A stretch of 5,354 nt of DNA. It comes from Lachnospiraceae bacterium UBA6403. GTDB taxonomy: Bacteria > Bacillota > Clostridia > Lachnospirales > Lachnospiraceae. The position numbers were made by a program, and so were the translations under genes. Of the stretch, positions 1 through 4,770 are shown piece by piece (within the stretch, counting starts at the first letter, position 1; every line of letters starts with the position of its first letter). The stretch spans positions 1 through 5,354 of the forward strand of contig DJPV01000028.1 of the NCBI GenBank assembly GCA_002437435.1, given 5' to 3'. The notes beneath the pieces are model-generated. The model made no database searches and was not told the origin of the DNA. It saw nothing but the letters and a program-made list of their open reading frames with translations.

Positions 1-40
1 GCAGGATTATCGAACGAAGAAATGAAGGAGACTTTTTAAG

Positions 41-1111
41 ATGAGTAGAATTATTTTAACCGGTGACCGTCCTACAGGACGACTTCACGTTGGACATTAT
101 GTTGGTTCCCTTTCTGAACGCGTGAAGCTTCAGAATTCAGGAAACTATGATGAGATATATATAATGATAGCAGATGCACAGGCACTTACAGATAATGCCG
201 AGCATCCGGAGAAGGTAAGACAGAATATTATTCAGGTTGCACTTGATTATCTGGCTTGTGGAATTGATCCTGAGAAATCAACAATCTTTATTCAGTCCAT
301 GGTTCCGGAACTGACAGAATTATCTTTCTATTATATGAACCTCGTTACAGTATCTCGTGTACAGAGAAATCCTACTGTAAAATCCGAGATCAAGCAGCGC
401 AATTTTGAAGCAAGTATCCCGGTTGGGTTCTTCTGCTATCCGATCAGTCAGGCAGCAGATATCACAGCTTTCCGTGCAACAGAAGTGCCGGTTGGTGAAG
501 ATCAGCTTCCTATGCTGGAACAGTGTAAGGAGATCGTTCACAAGTTCAATTCCGTATATGGCGAAACCCTGACGGATCCTGAGATCGTATTACCATCCAA
601 CAAAGCATGCCTCAGACTTCCGGGTATCGATGGAAAAGCAAAGATGAGCAAATCTCTTGGCAACTGTATTTATCTTTCAGATGAAGCAGATGAAGTAAAG
701 AAGAAGGTTATGTCCATGTACACAGATCCAAATCATATCCGTGTTGAGGATCCTGGACAGATCGAAGGCAATTCCGTATTCACATATCTGGATGCATTCT
801 GTCGTCCTGAACATTTTGAACAGTTCCTGCCTGATTATAAGAATCTGGATGAATTGAAAGAACACTACAGCCGTGGTGGTCTTGGTGATGTTAAGGTGAA
901 GAAGTTCCTGAACAATGTATTACAGTCAGAGCTCACACCGATCCGTGAACGCCGTAAGATGTGGGAAAACCGTATACCGGATGTCCTTGATATCTTAAAA
1001 GCAGGAAGCGAGACTGCACAGAAGAAAGCAGCAGCAACTCTTCATGATGTGCGTTCTGCTATGAAGATCAATTACTTCGATGCTGACGGACTGGAGAATG
1101 ATTATAAATAA
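41..1111 (+). CDS. trpS: Tryptophanyl-tRNA synthetase
   Basis: This cytoplasmic class I aminoacyl-tRNA synthetase charges tRNA-Trp with tryptophan using ATP. The 356-residue protein shows the HIGH signature as H16-V-G-H19 in the context [17 protein letters not shown]. It also has the GEDQ segment of the active site (152-155) and a perfect KMSKS loop at 201-205 followed by LGN. The length is slightly above the roughly 330 residues of E. coli or Bacillus TrpRS. From memory, the N-terminus and the C-terminal [10 protein letters not shown] (279-288) resemble the clade that includes Deinococcus TrpRS II rather than the short standard form. The ATG at 41 is preceded by GAAGGAG (24-30) at good spacing. 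The gene stands alone, closed by a strong terminator. Firmicute trpS genes are often T-box controlled, but a leader would lie outside the left edge. Function is secure; the subclade is from recall. Confidence 0.97.
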   Translation: MSRIILTGDRPTGRLHVGHYVGSLSERVKLQNSGNYDEIYIMIADAQALTDNAEHPEKVRQNIIQVALDYLACGIDPEKSTIFIQSMVPELTELSFYYMNLVTVSRVQRNPTVKSEIKQRNFEASIPVGFFCYPISQAADITAFRATEVPVGEDQLPMLEQCKEIVHKFNSVYGETLTDPEIVLPSNKACLRLPGIDGKAKMSKSLGNCIYLSDEADEVKKKVMSMYTDPNHIRVEDPGQIEGNSVFTYLDAFCRPEHFEQFLPDYKNLDELKEHYSRGGLGDVKVKKFLNNVLQSELTPIRERRKMWENRIPDVLDILKAGSETAQKKAAATLHDVRSAMKINYFDADGLENDYK

Positions 1112-1128
1112 AAACTGACAGACATAAT

Positions 1129-1158
1129 AGGACGGTCGTGAAAACGACCGTCCTTTTG
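1129..1158 (+). terminator. Rho-independent terminator of trpS
   Basis: A perfect 11-bp stem (1129-1139 paired with 1144-1154) encloses a GAAA tetraloop at 1140-1143. The 3' arm runs into TTTT (1154-1157). It begins 17 bases after the trpS stop and should separate trpS from the downstream ATPase gene. Confidence 0.93.
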
Positions 1159-1173
1159 TCGTACAGCAAAAAG

Positions 1174-1202
1174 TTGGAAAAGTTGCAAAAATGGGGCATA
1201 AT
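1174..1202 (+). promoter_or_regulatory. Upstream tandem promoter copy for the ATPase gene
   Basis: The first 33-base repeat carries TTGGAA (1174-1179), a 17-base gap and CATAAT (1197-1202). The geometry is identical to the downstream promoter with one mismatch in the -10 box. It could be a second start site, or a duplicated binding site whose promoter activity is incidental. Confidence 0.5.
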
Positions 1203-1206
1203 AAGG

Positions 1207-1235
1207 TTGGAAAAGTTGCAAAAAACAGGTATAAT
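1207..1235 (+). promoter_or_regulatory. Promoter of the ATPase-lipoprotein unit (second of a tandem pair)
   Basis: A -35-like TTGGAA (1207-1212) and a perfect -10 TATAAT (1230-1235) are separated by exactly 17 bases. Both boxes fall at fixed places in the second 33-base repeat. Transcription would start near 1242, leaving a leader of about 36 bases that includes the third repeat core. This is the best sigma-A-type promoter in the window. Confidence 0.72.
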
Positions 1236-1264
1236 ATGGTTGGAAAAGTTACAGAATAAATTGC

Positions 1265-1271
1265 AGAGGTG
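1265..1271 (+). promoter_or_regulatory. Ribosome binding site that sets the ATPase start at 1278
   Basis: AGAGGTG lies 6 bases before the ATG at 1278. The in-frame GTG at 1269 is itself the end of this Shine-Dalgarno sequence, so it is unlikely to be the initiation codon. Confidence 0.8.
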
Positions 1272-1277
1272 AAAAAT

Positions 1278-2630
1278 ATGATTAAACGGTCTGCTGAAAA
1301 AGTTATAGATGATTGGATTTCAGAGGGCAGAGATGCATTTTTGCTTACCGGAGCCAGACAGATAGGAAAGACATATCTGATCCGCCAGTGCCTGCAGGAG
1401 AGTGGAATTCCATATGTTGAATTAAATTTTATAGAACAACCGGAGCTGATAGAATTGTTTTCCGGGGCAAAGGATGCGAAAGAGCTATTGATGCGGTTTA
1501 GTCTGACAACAGATCAGCCGCTTGAAAAAAATAATACGATCATTTTTTTGGATGAGATACAGGAATATAAGGATATCGTAACCAGAATCAAATTCCTTGT
1601 AGAAGAAGGCAGCTTCCGGTATATTATGAGTGGCTCACTGTTAGGTGTTGAGTTGAACGATCTTCGTTCTGCACCGGTTGGATATATGAGAATATATGAC
1701 ATGTATCCGCTTGATTTTAAGGAGTTCTCAAAAGCTGTTGGTGTAAGTGACAATATCATAGAGCTGCTGCAGGAGAATTTCAAAAGCAGGAAACCGGTGG
1801 ATGATTTTATTCATTCCAAGATGCTCGATGTGTTTAATCTGTATTTGATCGTTGGAGGAATGCCGGAAGCAGTAGCGACTTATATTGAGACGAATGACCT
1901 GGTCAGAACAGCACAGATTCATGAGAAGATCATTCGACTGTATAAACAGGATTTTTCAAAATACGAAAAACATTATAAGCTGAAGCTTCAGGAGATTTAT
2001 GATGCTATGCCTGGTCAGTTAGACCAGAAAAATAAACGATTCCAGATAAACAGTATAGGAAAAGGATTGTCATATGATCGTGTGGCAAATGATTTCCTCT
2101 GGCTGAAGGATGCTGGTGTTGCAATTCCTGTATATAATATCAGTGAGCCGAAATTGCCATTGGTGATCAGCGAGAATCGTAATTTGTTCAAATTATTTTT
2201 CTCTGATGTCGGATTGCTGACAAGCCGATATTCTAATCAGGTGAAAATGGCGATTTTAAGCAACGCCGGTTTTATAAATAATGGAGCTCTTTTTGAAAAT
2301 GTAGTTGCACAGGAGCTGCTGTCAAAAGGTTATAAAGAATATTATTTTAACAGTAAGAAACAGGGAGAACTTGATTTTGTGATTGAACGTGATGGCGTAG
2401 TGGTTCCGTTGGAGATAAAATCAGGCAAAGATTACAAGCGGCATTCAGCACTTAATAATGTGTTGGAAAATGCGGAATATGGAATAAAGGAAGCGTATAT
2501 TTTTTCCGAAGGAAATATTGAAGTTTCCGGAGCAAAGATTTATTATCCAATTTATATGATCATGTTTCTGGATCAGATGAAGCTAGAGAGAACGATATAT
2601 AAGTTGGATCTGACAGGCTTACAGGGGTAA
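1278..2630 (+). CDS. AAA_14/DUF4143 family ATP-binding protein
   Basis: A 450-residue P-loop ATPase of the AAA_14 plus DUF4143 type, common and often multicopy in gut Clostridia and archaea; its cellular role is not established. The N-terminal ATPase domain has Walker A GARQIGKT (25-32), Walker B IIFLDEIQ with D92-E93, and the sensor-like YIMSGS stretch shortly after. The C-terminal DUF4143 part carries GALFENVVAQEL, then E364-L-D366, then E379-I-K381. These match the acidic residues and E-x-K of a PD-(D/E)XK nuclease-like fold, and all key positions look intact. I chose ATG 1278, not GTG 1269, because AGAGGTG sits 6 bases before it. The gene follows an unusual tandem-repeat promoter region and is followed after 26 bases by a lipoprotein gene without a terminator. 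Family assignment is strong. DNA binding or cleavage is inference only; no toxin, antitoxin or restriction partner is recognisable next to it. Confidence 0.9.
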   Translation: MIKRSAEKVIDDWISEGRDAFLLTGARQIGKTYLIRQCLQESGIPYVELNFIEQPELIELFSGAKDAKELLMRFSLTTDQPLEKNNTIIFLDEIQEYKDIVTRIKFLVEEGSFRYIMSGSLLGVELNDLRSAPVGYMRIYDMYPLDFKEFSKAVGVSDNIIELLQENFKSRKPVDDFIHSKMLDVFNLYLIVGGMPEAVATYIETNDLVRTAQIHEKIIRLYKQDFSKYEKHYKLKLQEIYDAMPGQLDQKNKRFQINSIGKGLSYDRVANDFLWLKDAGVAIPVYNISEPKLPLVISENRNLFKLFFSDVGLLTSRYSNQVKMAILSNAGFINNGALFENVVAQELLSKGYKEYYFNSKKQGELDFVIERDGVVVPLEIKSGKDYKRHSALNNVLENAEYGIKEAYIFSEGNIEVSGAKIYYPIYMIMFLDQMKLERTIYKLDLTGLQG

Positions 2631-2641
2631 AATAAATACAT

Positions 2642-2647
2642 GGGGAG
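2642..2647 (+). promoter_or_regulatory. Ribosome binding site that sets the lipoprotein start at 2657
   Basis: GGGGAG ends immediately before an in-frame ATG at 2648, leaving no spacer for that codon. The ATG at 2657 is 9 bases downstream and begins a textbook lipoprotein signal (MKKTILLL), so it is the likelier start. Confidence 0.75.
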
Positions 2648-2656
2648 ATGCCAGAT

Positions 2657-3397
2657 ATGAAAAAGACGATTTTATTATTAGGGGCAGTCGGGGCGTTGAT
2701 GCTGACCGGATGTGCCGACGAGGGTATCACGACAGACTATGGACAGTGGGTGGCAACATCCGAATATAGTATGGAAGGCACAACTGAGAATTACCAGACA
2801 ATTGCCGCAGATGCGACAGCGGAGAAGACTGAAGCGGTATCAGAAAAAGAAACGAAGGGAAGCTCAGATCAGATGGAGATACAGGAAAAAGACAGCACAA
2901 CAGAAAAGGCAGATGGAACAGAGACAACGAGGTATTCGTGTGAAAATTATACATTTTACAGAGTAAATGATGATGTGGATATGGCAGGCAGTTATTTGCT
3001 GTTAAATGTATATGAGGATGAAGCACTTGCAGAATATCATGGTTTGTTCATTGGTCAGATCGTTACATTATTTGGCGATAAGGAGATAACGGAGAATAAC
3101 GAGGAGTTACTGGACTACACGATTGCGGCAGAAGATAAGGATGGTAAGGTGATCTATCTGACTTTATATTATGGTGCGTCAGGACCTGCGATCGGTGGCT
3201 TTGATGGTGACGAATATATGGAGGCTGCAAAAGAATTGGAGAAGCTTGTCAGAACGACAGAGCCGATTGACTATGAGTGCGTCAGTGTCTATGAGGATCT
3301 CGGCATGACGATCCGAATGGGAACCAGAAATGGCAGGGGCTTTTATGAGACCGAGATGCCGGAAGGTATGGAAGACTTTTATAATGATATGTATTAA
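2657..3397 (+). CDS. Putative secreted lipoprotein of unknown function
   Basis: The 246-residue product begins with two lysines, a short hydrophobic core and the lipobox L16-T-G-C19. It should therefore be lipidated at C19 by signal peptidase II processing and anchored on the outer face of the membrane. Residues about 25-92 form a low-complexity linker rich in Thr, Glu, Lys and Ser, typical of a spacer that holds a domain away from the membrane. Residues about 95-246 form a compact acidic domain that I do not recognise. It contains a YLTLYYGASGPAIGGFDGDEYM segment in two parts (YLTLYYGASG, then GFDGDEYM) and cysteines at 95 and 208. It lies 26 bases after the ATPase gene with no terminator between, so co-transcription is likely. 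No terminator is evident after its stop. Lipoprotein class is well supported; function is unknown. Confidence 0.85.
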   Translation: MKKTILLLGAVGALMLTGCADEGITTDYGQWVATSEYSMEGTTENYQTIAADATAEKTEAVSEKETKGSSDQMEIQEKDSTTEKADGTETTRYSCENYTFYRVNDDVDMAGSYLLLNVYEDEALAEYHGLFIGQIVTLFGDKEITENNEELLDYTIAAEDKDGKVIYLTLYYGASGPAIGGFDGDEYMEAAKELEKLVRTTEPIDYECVSVYEDLGMTIRMGTRNGRGFYETEMPEGMEDFYNDMY

Positions 3398-3423
3398 TGA
3401 AAGACAGCCGGATAAAAAGATAT

Positions 3424-3461
3424 CTGTATGAAATGTATACAATAAGGTATAATGAATACAG
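3424..3461 (+). promoter_or_regulatory. Possible promoter/operator region upstream of the first cupin gene
   Basis: A perfect TATAAT (3448-3453) lies about 93 bases before the cupin ATG, but no good -35 box is present at 16-18 bases. The box sits inside an inverted arrangement: CTGTAT (3424-3429) mirrored by ATACAG (3456-3461), with the palindrome TGTATACA (3434-3441) between. This suggests a regulator-assisted promoter, but the evidence is only sequence symmetry. Confidence 0.4.
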
Positions 3462-3490
3462 ACAGACCAACGCATATATAAGACAATGGG

Positions 3491-3520
3491 TTGACAACGG
3501 AAAGAAATATAAAAAATAAT
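3491..3520 (+). promoter_or_regulatory. Candidate proximal promoter of the first cupin gene
   Basis: A perfect -35 TTGACA (3491-3496) is followed after 18 bases by AATAAT (3515-3520), five of six matches to the -10 consensus. A transcript would start near 3527, only about five bases before the ribosome binding site at 3532, giving an unusually short leader. That weakens the call, so the TATAAT region near 3450 may be the real promoter. Confidence 0.45.
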
Positions 3521-3545
3521 TTTGAAAGCGAAAGGACAAAGAAAC

Positions 3546-3869
3546 ATGTACAAGAATATTGAAAAAAAGACAAAATTATTATTAAAGGATCAGGTAGAAT
3601 ATCAGGAAGGACAGGTAGTCAGCAAGACACTCGTTCAGAACGACTATGTAAGCGTGACCGTTTTCTCATTTGACAAAGGGGAGGAAATCTCTACACATGC
3701 ATCCGGCGGAGATGCAATGGTAACAGTTCTTGATGGTACAGGACGTTTTACTGTAGGCGGGGAGATATTCATCTTAACAGAGGGTGAGACACTCATTATG
3801 CCAAAAGATATTCCACATGCTGTATATGGTGAAGAACAGTTCAAGATGTTATTGACTGTATCCTTCTAA
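3546..3869 (+). CDS. Small single-domain cupin protein
   Basis: A 107-residue cytosolic protein that is almost entirely one cupin beta-barrel (Cupin_2-like). The first cupin motif is GEEISTHASGGDAMVTVLDG (45-64), where the usual H-x-H...E becomes H51-A-S53...D56. The second is GETLIMPKDIPHAV (80-93), with a standard His at 91 but P-K-D in place of P-x-G. A metal site could keep H51, D56 and H91 but has lost one histidine, so binding may be weak or the role structural. I chose ATG 3546: AAGGA (3532-3536) lies 9 bases before it, whereas the in-frame TTG at 3522 is upstream of that site. It faces another cupin gene across a shared terminator. Substrate and reaction cannot be inferred; many small cupins bind sugars, oxalate-like acids or act as isomerases or sensors. 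Confidence 0.85.
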   Translation: MYKNIEKKTKLLLKDQVEYQEGQVVSKTLVQNDYVSVTVFSFDKGEEISTHASGGDAMVTVLDGTGRFTVGGEIFILTEGETLIMPKDIPHAVYGEEQFKMLLTVSF

Positions 3870-3927
3870 GATATCCCCGATTGTCGGAAGGATTACAGTT
3901 GGCTCATGAATTAGAACTGTATAATAG

Positions 3928-3963
3928 AAAAATCGTCACCTCATTTTGAAGTGACGATTTTTT
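3928..3963. terminator. Bidirectional terminator between the two convergent cupin genes
   Basis: A perfect 12-bp stem (3928-3939 with 3951-3962) of the form AAAAATCGTCAC and its complement encloses an 11-base loop. The A-run on one side and T-run on the other give a U-tract on both strands. It therefore fits termination of the + strand cupin gene ending at 3869 and of the - strand cupin gene ending at 4045. Confidence 0.88.
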
Positions 3964-3968
3964 ATGCC

Positions 3969-4002
3969 AAAAAGCAAATTCATACAGACAGCCCTGCTTT
4001 TT
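3969..4002 (-). terminator. Weak additional hairpin downstream of the second cupin gene
   Basis: AAAAAGCA (3969-3976) is mirrored by TGCTTTTT (3995-4002) with an 18-base loop. On the minus strand it lies between the cupin stop at 4045 and the strong bidirectional terminator. The stem is mostly A-T and the loop is large, so it is at best an accessory terminator. Confidence 0.3.
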
Positions 4003-4044
4003 ACGTTATAGGCAGGTTTATCTTATAAAGTGAGAAATGCTTCC

Positions 4045-4458
4045 TTAAGCATCCTCTTTTGTGTATTCCACAGTTCCAAATGGATGATGTGGTGGGGCGT
4101 AAATGGTAGACAGCTTGAGCGGACATCTGCCTGTGTTCTTGATGTTGTGCCAGGTTCCGGCAGGAACGAATACGGCATCACCTTCACACATATGCTGCTC
4201 ACAGTTCAGATTGTGCGGGCAGTTTCCTGTGATGACCATGGCATTTCCTTTTTCAATACGGATGAGCTGATCCATGTCCGGATGAAGCTCTGCACCGATA
4301 TCGCAGCAAGGAGGAATGCTCATTAAGGTCATCTGCAAATGACAGCCGGTCCAGAGTGCCGTACGATAGCACTTATTCTGCTCTGCCATTTCCTGAATAT
4401 TTGTTACAAATACATCGGGACCGAAGTCCGTCCGATGATCACAATGACAATGATTCAT
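4045..4458 (-). CDS. Cys/His-rich cupin domain protein
   Basis: A 137-residue cytosolic cupin read leftward from the ATG at 4458-4456, with TGAGGTG (4470-4464) five bases upstream. The second cupin motif is a perfect match to G(X)5PXG(X)2H(X)3N: G93, P99, G101, H104, N108. The first motif is E57-x-H59-(X)4-Q64-(X)6-G71 in the context DIGAELHPDMDQLIRIEKG, so Glu and Gln replace the first His and the Glu of the classic set. This variant recurs in a known clostridial cupin group. The N-terminus is MNHCHCDH, and the chain holds ten cysteines and ten histidines, which suggests extra metal or redox sites. From the family, a mononuclear metal-dependent enzyme or a mannose-6-phosphate-isomerase-like fold are both possible; the substrate is unknown. 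It is convergent with the other cupin gene and divergent from the region leading to the phospholipase-like gene. Confidence 0.9.
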   Translation of the reverse strand: MNHCHCDHRTDFGPDVFVTNIQEMAEQNKCYRTALWTGCHLQMTLMSIPPCCDIGAELHPDMDQLIRIEKGNAMVITGNCPHNLNCEQHMCEGDAVFVPAGTWHNIKNTGRCPLKLSTIYAPPHHPFGTVEYTKEDA

Positions 4459-4483
4459 ATAAACACCTCATAAACTTTTGTAC

Positions 4484-4510
4484 ACTATATAATATGCAAA
4501 AAAATGACAA
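4484..4510 (-). promoter_or_regulatory. Candidate promoter of the Cys/His-rich cupin gene
   Basis: Read on the minus strand, TTGTCA (4510-4505) is followed after 15 bases by TATAGT (4489-4484), placed about 26 bases before the ATG. The spacing is shorter than optimal. The same AT-rich stretch reads TATAAT on the plus strand (4488-4493), so polymerase could bind in either direction. Confidence 0.4.
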
Positions 4511-4640
4511 AAGGTGACGGGCAATGTGCAGCTCACGACGAAATACTCGCAATGTACCTACGGAAGGGGCGATGTGCCGGAGCAGGGGGCGTGGGAGACG
4601 GCAGGGAGAGACAGGCAGGAGGGCAGAATTGCCCCGTGTA
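4511..4640. other. GC-rich, purine-biased intergenic block
   Basis: By count about 80 of 130 bases are G or C, rising to about 55 of 80 from 4561 on, between flanks that are strongly AT-rich. It contains three copies of GC(A/G)ATGT(G/A)C at 4521, 4549 and 4569. A possible long-range stem pairs GGGGCGAT (4566-4573) with ATTGCCCC (4628-4635), including one G-T pair. A local hairpin GGGCA/TGCCC (4621-4634) would compete with it. It may be a dispersed repeat, a small RNA, or the basic ORF described separately. Confidence 0.5.
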
Positions 4641-4664
4641 AAAATTGTTAGAAAATTTTTCTAA
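4524..4664 (+). CDS. Possible 46-residue Arg-rich small protein or leader ORF
   Basis: An open frame of 46 codons starts at ATG 4524, seven bases after AAGGTG (4511-4516), and stops at TAA 4662-4664. The product would hold 12 Arg and 2 Lys against only 3 Glu, with an internal partial repeat (MCSSR at 1-5, MCRSR at 17-21) and a KIVRKFF tail. Base composition is unlike its neighbours: about 55 of 80 bases in 4561-4640 are G or C, with a strong purine bias on this strand and AGG/CGG/GGG codons. A TATAAT lies at 4488-4493 but lacks a convincing -35. It lies ahead of the phospholipase-like gene and its stop codon is part of a palindrome. It could be a real small basic protein, a leader peptide, or a structured RNA or repeat element whose open frame is accidental. 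I do not recognise a family. Confidence 0.35.
   Translation: MCSSRRNTRNVPTEGAMCRSRGRGRRQGETGRRAELPRVKIVRKFF
4648..4664. repeat. AT-rich 17-base palindrome
   Basis: TTAGAAAA (4648-4655) and TTTTCTAA (4657-4664) are perfect inverse complements around a single T. As RNA it would be a weak all-A/U hairpin, apart from one G-C pair, and is not followed by a U-run. An operator for a dimeric regulator is a better reading than a terminator. Confidence 0.55.
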
Positions 4665-4680
4665 TTTCAAGAAAATTCTG

Positions 4681-4699
4681 TGAAATAGCTTGTATTTCA
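4681..4699. promoter_or_regulatory. Operator-like inverted repeat over the promoter of the phospholipase-like gene
   Basis: TGAAATA (4681-4687) and TATTTCA (4693-4699) are perfect 7-base inverted arms around GCTTG. A further ATTTCA at 4664-4669 repeats the half-site upstream, so three half-sites alternate in orientation. The right half overlaps the candidate -35 box at 4690-4695, a classic arrangement for repression. The binding protein is not identifiable. Confidence 0.5.
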
Positions 4700-4717
4700 T
4701 GCTTCTTGCGGTAAAAT
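4690..4717 (+). promoter_or_regulatory. Candidate promoter of the phospholipase C-like gene
   Basis: TTGTAT (4690-4695) and TAAAAT (4712-4717, five of six consensus bases) are 16 bases apart. Transcription would begin near 4724, giving a leader of about 47 bases. The -35 box is weak and lies inside an inverted repeat, consistent with a regulated promoter. Confidence 0.5.
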
Positions 4718-4770
4718 ATAAATAGAACAACAAAAAAGTTGTTTTAATTTAAAGCGGGAAGGAGATTGAT

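Larger units (their letters stand above)
1173..1271 (+). repeat. Three tandem 33-base repeats upstream of the ATPase gene
   Basis: The sequence GTTGGAAAAGTTGCAAAAA occurs at 1173-1191 and 1206-1224. A third copy starts at 1239 and keeps GTTGGAAAAGTT before diverging. The starts are exactly 33 bases apart, about three helical turns. Units 1 and 2 also share a GG-pyrimidine-ATAATA ending. Each core is itself two near copies of a 9-base element (GTTGGAAAA and GTTGCAAAA). The third unit runs into the ribosome binding site of the ATPase gene, so the array lies entirely within its 5' region. Confidence 0.88.

Noticed and set aside
1173..1271. The regular repeats as a small CRISPR array
   Set aside because: The core is 19 bases with 14-base intervals that are themselves similar and carry -10 boxes. 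There are no unique spacers and no cas genes.
1269..1271. GTG as start of the ATPase gene
   Set aside because: It is part of the AGAGGTG Shine-Dalgarno sequence; ATG 1278 has correct spacing.
2648..2650. ATG as start of the lipoprotein gene
   Set aside because: It directly abuts GGGGAG and would put three extra residues before the normal MKK signal start.
2712..3026. Overlapping open frames on both strands within the lipoprotein gene
   Set aside because: They arise from the low-complexity Thr/Glu/Lys linker; only the lipoprotein frame has a signal peptide and ribosome binding site.
3522..3524. TTG as start of the first cupin gene
   Set aside because: It lies upstream of the AAGGA site that serves ATG 3546, and has no ribosome binding site of its own.
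3899..3925. TTGGCT and TATAAT as a promoter for a short RNA ending at the bidirectional terminator
   Set aside because: The gap is only 15 bases and the transcript would begin almost at the terminator stem, so chance is more likely.
4030..4326. 98-codon plus-strand open frame
   Set aside because: It overlaps the cupin gene on the other strand, which has full cupin motifs; this product has no recognisable features.
4533..4733. 66-codon minus-strand open frame over the GC-rich block
   Set aside because: It has no convincing ribosome binding site and its Pro/Ser-rich product merely mirrors the purine-rich plus strand.
4726..4743. AACAAC/GTTGTT hairpin in the leader of the phospholipase-like gene as an attenuator
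   Set aside because: A 6-bp stem with only two G-C pairs and an all-A loop is too weak, and the following T-run is broken.
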